Shown: positions 1-5,754 of the stretch, in pieces
How the letters are laid out: each line of letters opens with the position of its first letter
How positions within the stretch are numbered: the stretch's first letter is position 1
NCBI GenBank assembly: GCA_900556965.1
Contig: USQV01000043.1
Coordinates: 1 to 7,304 of the forward strand
Direction: 5' to 3'
Source of the DNA: an uncultured Clostridium sp.
Lineage (GTDB): Bacteria > Bacillota_A > Clostridia > Lachnospirales > Lachnospiraceae
DNA: 7,304 nucleotides
The notes under the pieces: generated by a model
Databases searched by the model: none
Seen by the model: only the letters and a program-made list of their open reading frames with translations
What the model was told of the DNA's origin: nothing
Translations under genes and position numbers: made by a program

Positions 1-1732
1 GGTCTGTATCCGGCTCATAGTCGGAATACAGCGCATACCGCACGGAAAACAGGCAGTCCACCAGCGGCGTACTTCCGGTTATGCTGTAGGCATTCGTAGA
101 TGCTTCACATCCCAGATATTTAAAAAATTTAGTCATCTCTGCGTTTGCCGTAGAGGAAAACAAAGAAACCGACGGGAAATTCATCCATGCACCATCATTC
201 TTTGTCTTTCGGCTTTTTTTCTCGATCCGGTAAAAATCTGCGGCAGGCTGCAGGCTCTCGGAAAGCCGAATCACATCCGCATTGTCTGCCGTGTAGTCCT
301 CCCGGCTTGTCGTAGGCACGCTGGATACCAGCATATTGGCCTCTGCCTCCACGCAGACAAGGCCCAGCGCCAGCAGGAACGCCAGCATTTTTTTCCCTCC
401 GCGATACAGATAAATAAGTCCCGTATAGGCTGCAAGAAAAAGGATCGCCACATAATATACAGAAAAATGGAAGTGCTTTTGTTCCACCAGCTTCTCCGCA
501 AGGATCACGAAGCTGACACTTCCCCAGAAGGCCGCTGCAATGTGCTTTCGCGGGATATGCTCCAGATACATATATACACGGAAACAGATAAAAAGCATCA
601 GGAATATATAAATAAAGGACTGCCGGCAGGGCAGACTGTTCGGATAGTGAAGTCCATGCCAGATAAAGTTCAGTGCATTGACGGAAAAGCTCGCATAAAA
701 GATCAGGAGCAGCCCGCAATACACCGTCTTTTCCTTCAACGATATCTTTCTGCATGCCAGATACAGCAGGAAAAACATAAGGACTGCTACACCACAGTAG
801 ATATTCGGCCAATGATCCAAACCTGTTTCTGTCTCCACGTTTCCGATATGGCGAGCGATCATATCAAAAATTGAAAAATAGGAGGTCAGCGTCTTCGGGA
901 AATTGATATTGCCGGAGGCTGTCATCTTCAGTGCATAGATCTCCGGAAGAAGGACGCAGGCTGCCATTCCCCCTGCTAAAAGCGAGTATACAGCAAACCG
1001 TCCGCAGGCTGCCAGATAGGCCTTCGGCTCCTGCTTCCGCTCCAGCAAAAGCAGGCAGATGAAGTACAGTACCATAAATCCGCAGGTCATGATCGAGATA
1101 TAGTAGTTGGAGAGAATGGAAAGCCCTAAGGTAATACAATAAAAGAAACCGTTTCCTCGCTTTACCAGACGCTCCAGCCCCAAAACGATCAGGGGAAATA
1201 AAATAATGCAGTCGAGCCACATAATATTCCAGCTATAGGCCGCCATGTAGCCGGACATAGCATAGAATACTCCGAAAAAGCCTGCGCCGGGCCTGTTGGT
1301 ATGGCAATGCTTTTTTAAATACCATGCAAAGCTCAAGCCGGAAAGACCGGTCTTAATGACGATCATTGCAGTCATAAATTCGATCACGAATTTTTTCGGG
1401 CACAGAACGATCAGCCAGTTTAACGGGCTTGCCAGATAGTAGGCATAGAGAGCAGAAAAGTTGACTCCCATTCCCACATCCCAGCTGTAAAGCAGGCTGC
1501 CGCCATTCTGAAGCTTATACTGAAATTCCGAAAAGAATGGTGCATACTGGTGGTACAGATCGGTCCTTAAAAAGCTCTTGCTTCCAAAGGGGAAGATACC
1601 TCTCACGATAAAGATCAGGAGCATCAGGATCACCGGAACGAGGAATGCGATAAGAAGGTTTTCCTTTCCTGACAGTTTATTTTCGGACATTATACTTTCA
1701 TATAATTTATTCTCAGGCTTTTTATTCTCCAC
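1..1732 (-). CDS. yfhO: YfhO-family multi-pass membrane protein (GT-C-like glycosyltransferase), C-terminus cut by window edge
   Basis: This frame stays open to the left edge, giving 563 residues from the Met at 1690 or 577 from the GTG at 1732. The family is usually much longer, about 850 residues, so the C-terminal part is missing. Numbering from Met 1690: a first membrane helix at about 12-33; a YfhO-like loop with DLYHQY (44-49) and YSWDVGMGVNF (68-78); many hydrophobic helices between about 80 and 450; PNSLPCRQSF (350-359); then an exported region from about 452 with FSSTANAEMTKFFKYLG (511-527) and a VDCLFSVRYAL stretch, as in other YfhO proteins. Characterised relatives in Bacillus and Listeria transfer sugars from undecaprenyl-phosphate to lipoteichoic acid outside the membrane; the acceptor here is unknown. 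The GTG at 1732 shares one base with the gtrA stop and has AAGGA 12 bases upstream. The ATG at 1690 has no clear ribosome site. I favour GTG, only moderately. The family is confident, the substrate is not. Confidence 0.93.
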   Translation of the reverse strand, partial: MENKKPENKLYESIMSENKLSGKENLLIAFLVPVILMLLIFIVRGIFPFGSKSFLRTDLYHQYAPFFSEFQYKLQNGGSLLYSWDVGMGVNFSALYAYYLASPLNWLIVLCPKKFVIEFMTAMIVIKTGLSGLSFAWYLKKHCHTNRPGAGFFGVFYAMSGYMAAYSWNIMWLDCIILFPLIVLGLERLVKRGNGFFYCITLGLSILSNYYISIMTCGFMVLYFICLLLLERKQEPKAYLAACGRFAVYSLLAGGMAACVLLPEIYALKMTASGNINFPKTLTSYFSIFDMIARHIGNVETETGLDHWPNIYCGVAVLMFFLLYLACRKISLKEKTVYCGLLLIFYASFSVNALNFIWHGLHYPNSLPCRQSFIYIFLMLFICFRVYMYLEHIPRKHIAAAFWGSVSFVILAEKLVEQKHFHFSVYYVAILFLAAYTGLIYLYRGGKKMLAFLLALGLVCVEAEANMLVSSVPTTSREDYTADNADVIRLSESLQPAADFYRIEKKSRKTKNDGAWMNFPSVSLFSSTANAEMTKFFKYLGCEASTNAYSITGSTPLVDCLFSVRYALYSDYEPDTD

Positions 1733-2166
1733 TAATTTTCACCATCCTTTTTTCCCGCAAAAATCAGGATCTTGCTGAATATATAGTTAAGGATCACTAC
1801 GACAATCGAAATCAGCAGCTTGCAGAAAAAGAATTCCATATTCAGAACATCTACCATAATAAAGATTGCTGCTAAATTAAACAGGAAGGTTGCCACCCGG
1901 CAAAGTACAAATGCGGTAAATTCCCTCCATACCTCCTTCGGCACCATTGTGTGGCTCTCAAACACCCACCATTTATTGGTCACAAAGGCAAAGAGTACCG
2001 CCACGATCCAGGCGATGGTCTGGGCGGCTACAGGCCCCACGTTTGCGGCATAATACAATGCGTTGGAGATTGCGTAATCGATCACGGTAGTGAGAACACC
2101 AAAGATCAGGTACGCAGCCCCTTCTTTCATTAGCTTCCGTCCTTTTTTTAAATCATTATCTTCCAT
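1732..2166 (-). CDS. gtrA: GtrA-family small membrane protein, probable polyprenyl-phosphate-sugar flippase
   Basis: This 144-residue protein has the usual length for GtrA (about 120-150). It has a short basic N-terminus and four predicted membrane helices at roughly 15-38, 46-66, 83-106 and 113-136. Three family signatures are visible: YLIFGVLTTVIDY (19-31), FAFVTNKWWVFE (59-70) and NYIFSKILIF (127-136). GtrA proteins, such as Listeria GtcA and Shigella GtrA, are thought to flip undecaprenyl-phosphate-linked sugars to the outer face of the membrane for use by a GT-C transferase. The next gene is a YfhO-type transferase that overlaps the stop codon, so the two products very likely act in one pathway. 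The frame is open further upstream, but the ATG at 2166 has a GGAGA site 9 bases before it, and translation from it begins just before the first signature. Activity is inferred from the family and the neighbour; the sugar is unknown. Confidence 0.93.
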   Translation of the reverse strand: MEDNDLKKGRKLMKEGAAYLIFGVLTTVIDYAISNALYYAANVGPVAAQTIAWIVAVLFAFVTNKWWVFESHTMVPKEVWREFTAFVLCRVATFLFNLAAIFIMVDVLNMEFFFCKLLISIVVVILNYIFSKILIFAGKKDGEN

Positions 2167-2185
2167 TTTCAGATATCTCCATCTT

Positions 2186-2220
2186 CTTTTCCATTTCCGG
2201 ATCCCCTTTTCCATATCCGG
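2186..2220. repeat. Imperfect tandem direct repeat in the gtrA 5' leader
   Basis: Two 15-base copies of CTTTTCCATWTCCGG (2186-2200 and 2206-2220) are 20 bases apart and differ at one position. They lie 20-54 bases upstream of the gtrA start. They could be a recent slippage duplication or a regulatory leader element. No function can be assigned. Confidence 0.6.
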
Positions 2221-2250
2221 AGGGAACCGGCGCAAAGATACCCTTATTTT

Positions 2251-2256
2251 AGTATA
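2251..2256 (-). promoter_or_regulatory. Possible -10 element for gtrA-yfhO
   Basis: On the minus strand TATACT occurs about 85 bases upstream of the gtrA start. The matching -35 region would fall at the end of the repeat element starting at 2264, and no good TTGACA-like hexamer is present there. This is the best promoter candidate before gtrA, but it is weak. Confidence 0.25.
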
Positions 2257-2267
2257 GCCCGCTAAAA

Positions 2268-2302
2268 AAGTAAAGGGACTGAAATAAGTAAAGGGACTGA
2301 AA
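2268..2302. repeat. 17-bp tandem direct repeat
   Basis: AAGTAAAGGGACTGAAA occurs twice without mismatch, at 2268-2284 and 2286-2302, with one base between the copies. The second copy supplies the left base of the central palindrome. A related TTTACAGTCCCC is found in the opposite orientation at 2348-2359. Confidence 0.9.
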
Positions 2303-2361
2303 ATGAAAACGAGATGAAACACGCATTGCGGATCTCATCTCGTTCCATTTACAGTCCCCTT
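2291..2361 (-). terminator. Long imperfect hairpin downstream of the aminotransferase gene, possible terminator
   Basis: AACGAGATGA (2308-2317) pairs with TCATCTCGTT (2335-2344). The stem then continues through AAATG/CATTT and GGGACTG/CAGTCCC, interrupted by a small internal loop, one mismatch and one bulge. That gives about 24 paired bases around a 17-base loop. It starts about 66 bases after the minus-strand aminotransferase stop and would fold in that transcript. The downstream side is only moderately T-rich, so it is not a textbook intrinsic terminator. It may instead be simply the core of the repeat element. Confidence 0.4.
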
Positions 2362-2426
2362 CTGTTTTCAAGTGAACCGGGAGCTGATTTTACTTTTTTG
2401 TTATTCGTTCCACAGACCGGCGGCGA

Positions 2427-3707
2427 TTATGCCTCCAGCATTTTGTTGATGCTTACTAACTTCACGCATACGCAGAAGATCTCAGCAGCAAGCTTTAAGT
2501 CCTCAAGGGACGGGAAGGACGGAGCGATACGGATATTGGAATCGTGCGGATCCTTTCCGTATGGGAATGTAGCGCCTGCGCCTGTCATAACAACGCCTGC
2601 CTCTTTACACTTAGCAACAATTGCCTTTGCACAGCCGTCAAGGGCATCAAAGGATACAAAGTATCCGCCGTTCGGCTTTGTCCACTGACCGATCTCAAGA
2701 CCTGCAAGCTCTCTGTTAAGGATCTCATCAACAGCCTCGAAACGCGGGCGGAGAAGCTCTGCGTGTTTTGCCATGTGAGCCTTGATTCCCTCGATATCCT
2801 TGAAGAAACGTACATGACGGAGCTGATTGATCTTATCATGGCTGATGAGCTGGTTGTTCATCTGCTTCTTGATATCCTCGATGTTTGCCTTGGATGTAGC
2901 AATTGCGGAGATACCGGCACCCGGGAATGTAACCTTTGCTGTAGAGCCGAATTTGTAAACCATATCCGGGTTTCCTGCTTTTTCACACTCAGCAAGGATC
3001 TCAAGAACATGGCTCGGATGATCCGGATAAAGGTGATGTACGCAGTATGCGTTATCCCAGAAAATACGGAAATCCTTTGCAGCCGGCTTTAAGTTAGCAA
3101 AACGTCTTACTGTCTCATCAGAGTAGCACTGACCGGACGGGTTGGAGTAAAGCGGTACACACCAGATACCCTTTACGGACTCATCATTGTTAACGTACTG
3201 CTCGACCATATCCATATCCGGGCCGTCCTCGTGCATCGGGATGTTGATCATCTCAATACCAAAGAACTGGGTGATAGCGAAATGTCTGTCATATCCCGGT
3301 ACCGGGCAAAGGAATTTAACCTTATCTAATTTGCACCACGGAGTGCTTCCCATAACGCCGTGTGTATAGGAACGGGATACGGTATCATACATTAATGTAA
3401 GGCTTGCGCTTCCGTACATGATCACATTCTCAGCCGGAGCATCCATCATTGCGCCCATTAATTCCTTAGCACACTGAAGACCTGTGAGAACACCATAGTT
3501 TCTTACATCACCTTCTGCTACTACGAAATCACTCTTGCTGTTTAAAACATCAAGCATCGGCAGAGAAAGATCGAGCTGAGCCGGGCTTGGCTTACCACGG
3601 GCCATGTTAAGGCTTAAGTTCTTTCCCTGATATTCCTTATAGATCGCTTCCAGGCGCTCTTTCTCGGAAGCCAGTTCTTCTCTTGACATTTCACGATATG
3701 TTTTCAT
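2427..3707 (-). CDS. Aspartate aminotransferase, type Ic (PLP fold type I, MocR-like aminotransferase family)
   Basis: This 426-residue protein matches the usual length and order of the Asp_aminotransf/type Ic family, which includes Mycobacterium tuberculosis Rv3722c. Visible features are NMARGKPSPAQLDLS (34-48), RNYG (69-72), YGSASLTLMYD near the cofactor phosphate (98-108), SNPSG (188-192, Asn189), WDNAYCVHHLY (217-227, Asp218 for the pyridine nitrogen and Tyr221), the Schiff-base Lys258 in GSTAKVTFPGAGIS, and Arg393 in SNIRIAPSFPS for the substrate carboxylate. The expected reaction is cytosolic exchange of an amino group between aspartate and 2-oxoglutarate, giving oxaloacetate and glutamate. 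An ATG at 3725 is in frame, but its codons overlap the AGGAGG site. The ATG at 3707 lies 9 bases after AGGAGG, so I chose it. The gene has its own promoter, is probably monocistronic, and is separated from gtrA by a repeat element. All key residues are present. Substrate range is inferred from the family. Confidence 0.95.
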   Translation of the reverse strand: MKTYREMSREELASEKERLEAIYKEYQGKNLSLNMARGKPSPAQLDLSLPMLDVLNSKSDFVVAEGDVRNYGVLTGLQCAKELMGAMMDAPAENVIMYGSASLTLMYDTVSRSYTHGVMGSTPWCKLDKVKFLCPVPGYDRHFAITQFFGIEMINIPMHEDGPDMDMVEQYVNNDESVKGIWCVPLYSNPSGQCYSDETVRRFANLKPAAKDFRIFWDNAYCVHHLYPDHPSHVLEILAECEKAGNPDMVYKFGSTAKVTFPGAGISAIATSKANIEDIKKQMNNQLISHDKINQLRHVRFFKDIEGIKAHMAKHAELLRPRFEAVDEILNRELAGLEIGQWTKPNGGYFVSFDALDGCAKAIVAKCKEAGVVMTGAGATFPYGKDPHDSNIRIAPSFPSLEDLKLAAEIFCVCVKLVSINKMLEA

Positions 3708-3747
3708 GTCACATTTCCTCCTCATAATACATAAATAGTTGTCTATC

Positions 3748-3775
3748 GCCTGCCCATCCCTGACTCGGGCAGGGC
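3748..3775 (-). promoter_or_regulatory. Leader hairpin region of the aminotransferase mRNA
   Basis: The predicted leader of about 74 nt contains two mutually exclusive stems. One pairs CCTGCCC (3749-3755) with GGGCAGG (3767-3773). The other pairs CCCTG (3758-3762) with CAGGG (3770-3774). They share bases, so only one can form at a time. I do not recognise a riboswitch, and there is no U-run after the stem. Confidence 0.35.
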
Positions 3776-3787
3776 TTACATAGTTTC

Positions 3788-3816
3788 ATTATAATCTAAG
3801 CCTCGATTTCTTACAA
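3788..3816 (-). promoter_or_regulatory. Sigma-A-type promoter of the aminotransferase gene
   Basis: On the minus strand TTGTAA (-35, 3811-3816) is followed by a 17-base spacer and a perfect TATAAT (-10, 3788-3793). Transcription would start near 3781, about 74 bases before the ATG at 3707. Confidence 0.75.
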
Positions 3817-3867
3817 TACATAAATTGGCTTTCCAGCCTAATTTTCCCACTTATTCATAGGAGGAAT

Positions 3868-3951
3868 ATGAATATTCTAAAGCAAAGAACTTTGTCTGCT
3901 TCACTGCCCGGGATCCCACGGGTATCTTTGGCATGGCCGACTTTGAGATAA
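3868..3951 (+). CDS. Candidate 27-residue small ORF in the divergent intergenic region
   Basis: An ATG at 3868 follows AGGAGG (3859-3864) by three bases. The frame runs 27 codons to TAA at 3949. The peptide begins MNILKQRTLS and ends WPTLR; it is basic and has no evident membrane helix or known domain. It lies upstream of the transporter promoter (-10 at 4009), so it would need its own promoter, and none is clear. The very short spacing after the AGGAGG argues against efficient initiation. This could be an orphan small protein, or chance, and I recognise no homologue. Confidence 0.25.
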   Translation: MNILKQRTLSASLPGIPRVSLAWPTLR

Positions 3952-3985
3952 CATTGCTGATTTCTCTCATCCTTTTGTTTTTCCC

Positions 3986-4014
3986 TTGCATTTCTCTCCC
4001 GCTGATGCTATAAT
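3986..4014 (+). promoter_or_regulatory. Sigma-A-type promoter of the BCCT transporter gene, extended -10
   Basis: TTGCAT (3986-3991), a 17-base spacer and TATAAT (4009-4014) form the promoter. A TG one base before the -10 (TGCTATAAT) makes it an extended -10, which compensates for the weak -35. Initiation near 4021 would give a leader of about 45 bases with GAGGG (4052-4056) 9 bases before the ATG. Confidence 0.72.
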
Positions 4015-4049
4015 GTTCAATATCTTGTTAAATTATTTATTTTTGAACA
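4014..4049 (+). promoter_or_regulatory. Inverted repeat at the BCCT promoter and leader, possible operator
   Basis: TGTTCAA (4014-4020) and TTGAACA (4043-4049) are perfect inverted copies 22 bases apart. The left half touches the -10 box and spans the expected start site, and the right half directly precedes the ribosome site. It could be a repressor site or an AT-rich leader hairpin. No specific regulator can be named. Confidence 0.35.
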
Positions 4050-4065
4050 AAGAGGGACATCGCTT

Positions 4066-5616
4066 ATGAACAGAAATGAAACAAAAAAAGACTCCTTGAA
4101 GGGAACTATCGACTGGAGTATGGTGATCGTGCCGTTTCTCCTGATTGCTTTTCTCTGTACCAGCTTCATATTATCTCCCGAAGGATCCCGCTCCGTTCTG
4201 GAACAGATCCGTTTTCTTCTGGGAGATACCTTTGGACTTTACTATCTGGTGATCGGCCTTGGCATTTTTCTCTTATCGATCTATCTTGCCTTTTCCCGAT
4301 ACGGCTCGATCCGCCTCGGAAAACCGGATGAAAAGCCGAAATATTCTGATTTTACATGGAGCAGCATGATGTTCACCGCAGGTCTTGCCGCAGATATTTT
4401 ATTCTACTCCTTCTGCGAATGGATCCTTTATGCCGGTGATCCGCATATTGCAGAGATGGGCTCCATGCAGATCTGGTCCAGCACCTACCCGATCTTCCAT
4501 TGGGGCCCGATCCCCTGGAGCTTCTATCTCGTTTTAGCCGTATCCTTTGGTTTTATGATCCATGTCCGCGGCTGCCATAAACAGAAATACTCCGAGGCCT
4601 GCCGCCCCATTCTTGGAAAGCATGTAGACGGTCTTCCCGGGAAGCTTATCGATCTTCTGGCTCTGTTTGCTCTTTTGGCCGGCACTGCCACCACGTTTTC
4701 TCTGGCAACTCCGTTAATGGCACAGGTCGTTTCCCGTCTTACCGGACTTCCTGATTCCAAATGGATCACCATCGCGATCCTTGTGATCACCTGCATCGTT
4801 TACACCTATGCACTGCTTCACGGAATGAAGGGGATCTCTACCCTGTCCGTTTCCTGCATATACCTGTTCTTTGCCCTGCTGGCCTACGTACTGCTTTTCG
4901 GAGGAGAGACCGGCTATATCCTTGAAACAGGCTTTGCCGCCATCGGAAATCTTGCCCAGAATTTCTTCTCTCTGGCAACCTTTACCGATCCCCAGCGAAC
5001 GACCTCCTTTCCCCAGAACTGGACGATCTTCTACTGGGCCTACTGGATGGTATGGTGTGTGGCATCCCCGTTTTTTATCGGTACCATCTCACGCGGCCGG
5101 ACGGTAAAGCAGACCATCCTGGGCGGCTATGTATACAGTCTCGGCGGAACATTTTTAAGCTTTCTGATCCTCGGAAACTACAGCCTTGGCCTGCAGACAA
5201 GGGGCACACTGGATGTAATGGGCCTGTACGCAGCCTCGAATGATCTGTATTCCACCATCATTGCCATTGTGGATACGCTTCCGCTGGCTCCTCTGGTGCT
5301 TATTCTTCTTGTAGCGGCAATGATCGCATTTTATGCCACCAGCTTTGATTCCATTGCGCTTGTAGCTTCTGCCTACACCTACCGCCGGATCCGGCCGGAC
5401 GAAGAACCGATGCATATCGTTAAGGGCTTCTGGGCAGTCATGCTGATCCTTTTTCCCATTGCCCTTGTATTCTCAGAGAGCTCCATGGCCAATCTTCAGT
5501 CCGTATCCATTATCGCCGCCTTTCCGGTAGCTCTGGTCATTCTGCTCATCATTGCCAGCTTCTTGAAGGATGCCGGAGCATATCTGAAGGAAAAAGAGCA
5601 GATCGGACGAATGTAA
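4066..5616 (+). CDS. BCCT-family transporter (betaine/choline/carnitine type)
   Basis: This 516-residue integral membrane protein has about 12 hydrophobic segments and the normal BCCT length without the long regulatory tails of BetP. Family signatures are HWGPIPW (145-151), the helix-8 aromatic box WTIFYWAYWMVW (319-330) followed by SPFFIGTISRGRT (334-346), and YATSFDSIALVAS (423-435). The box keeps the Trp residues equivalent to BetP W374 and W377, with Tyr in place of W373. Thr425-Ser426 match the TS pair that helps bind sodium in BetP. The helix-3 glycine stretch is unusual: G106-L-A-A-D110 replaces the common GMGxG/GMGxD. The CEWILY segment that follows resembles CaiT-type members. The protein should import a quaternary ammonium compound or related zwitterion across the cytoplasmic membrane, but the substrate and ion coupling cannot be fixed. 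The ATG at 4066 has a ribosome site 9 bases upstream. The gene appears to be transcribed alone. Confidence 0.95.
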   Translation: MNRNETKKDSLKGTIDWSMVIVPFLLIAFLCTSFILSPEGSRSVLEQIRFLLGDTFGLYYLVIGLGIFLLSIYLAFSRYGSIRLGKPDEKPKYSDFTWSSMMFTAGLAADILFYSFCEWILYAGDPHIAEMGSMQIWSSTYPIFHWGPIPWSFYLVLAVSFGFMIHVRGCHKQKYSEACRPILGKHVDGLPGKLIDLLALFALLAGTATTFSLATPLMAQVVSRLTGLPDSKWITIAILVITCIVYTYALLHGMKGISTLSVSCIYLFFALLAYVLLFGGETGYILETGFAAIGNLAQNFFSLATFTDPQRTTSFPQNWTIFYWAYWMVWCVASPFFIGTISRGRTVKQTILGGYVYSLGGTFLSFLILGNYSLGLQTRGTLDVMGLYAASNDLYSTIIAIVDTLPLAPLVLILLVAAMIAFYATSFDSIALVASAYTYRRIRPDEEPMHIVKGFWAVMLILFPIALVFSESSMANLQSVSIIAAFPVALVILLIIASFLKDAGAYLKEKEQIGRM

Positions 5617-5650
5617 TGTTTTTATTAATAATATTGTAATGCGCTGCCAC

Positions 5651-5680
5651 ACTTTTACCCCAACTTTCGTATAGACTTTC
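5651..5680 (+). promoter_or_regulatory. Three direct repeats at 12-bp spacing upstream of the repeat-protein promoter
   Basis: ACTTTT (5651-5656), ACTTTC (5663-5668) and ACTTTC (5675-5680) start exactly 12 bases apart, and the last overlaps the -35. Such spacing is roughly one helical turn and would suit cooperative binding of an activator or repressor. The protein that binds is unknown. Confidence 0.4.
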
Positions 5681-5701
5681 TGTGGCAGAAAGTGGTATGA
5701 T
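5672..5701 (+). promoter_or_regulatory. Promoter of the secreted repeat-protein gene
   Basis: TAGACT (5672-5677), an 18-base spacer and TATGAT (5696-5701) form a reasonable sigma-A promoter, with four of six and five of six consensus bases. The leader would be about 47 bases, with AAGGAGG at 5737-5743, 11 bases before the ATG at 5755. Confidence 0.55.
5675..5693 (+). promoter_or_regulatory. Perfect palindrome between -35 and -10, probable operator
   Basis: ACTTTCTGtggCAGAAAGT is an 8-bp perfect dyad with a 3-base centre, lying inside the promoter spacer. That is a classic place for a dimeric repressor. Its inner TGTGGCAG (5681-5688) can also pair with CTGCCACA at 5644-5651, giving an alternative longer-range hairpin. 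The regulator cannot be named. Confidence 0.5.
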
Positions 5702-5754
5702 AGATACAGAAAAAAATCATTCTAAACGATCATCCTAAGGAGGAATGTACAGTT

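Larger units (their letters stand above)
2264..2399. repeat. MITE/REP-like nested inverted-repeat element, 136 bp
   Basis: The ends form a perfect 11-bp inverted repeat: AAAAAAGTAAA (2264-2274) and TTTACTTTTTT (2389-2399). Nested inside is a long imperfect palindrome at 2291-2361. A 17-base tandem repeat carrying GGGACTG overlaps its left arm. The unit fills most of the gap between the aminotransferase stop and the gtrA leader and encodes nothing. Terminal inverted repeats, small size and an inner hairpin are typical of miniature non-autonomous elements or of REP-type palindromes. No clear target-site duplication flanks it and no transposase is in the window, so mobility is inference. Confidence 0.5.

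Noticed and set aside
195..812. Open frame on the minus strand, 205 codons
   Set aside because: It is out of frame within the YfhO-type gene. The true frame stays open from 1732 to 1 and carries membrane helices and family motifs.
864..1220. Open frame on the minus strand, 118 codons
   Set aside because: It is another shadow of the same yfhO-type gene, with no family features of its own.
2167..2322. Longer N-terminus for GtrA starting at 2322
   Set aside because: The extension crosses the repeat element and candidate promoter, and the ATG at 2166 has a good ribosome site and gives the normal family length.
2264..2399. CRISPR array
   Set aside because: There are only two adjacent 17-base repeats with a one-base gap, no spacers and no cas genes.
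2544..3092. Plus-strand open frame of 182 codons
   Set aside because: It is antisense to the aminotransferase, whose catalytic residues are all in place. Its Cys-rich composition is a by-product of the opposite strand.
3708..3725. Aminotransferase start at 3725
   Set aside because: This ATG overlaps the AGGAGG, which is well placed for the ATG at 3707.
5644..5688. CTGCCACA/TGTGGCAG as a terminator for the transporter
   Set aside because: The loop is 29 bases long and no T-run follows on either strand. Its right half lies inside the next promoter, so a regulatory role is more likely.
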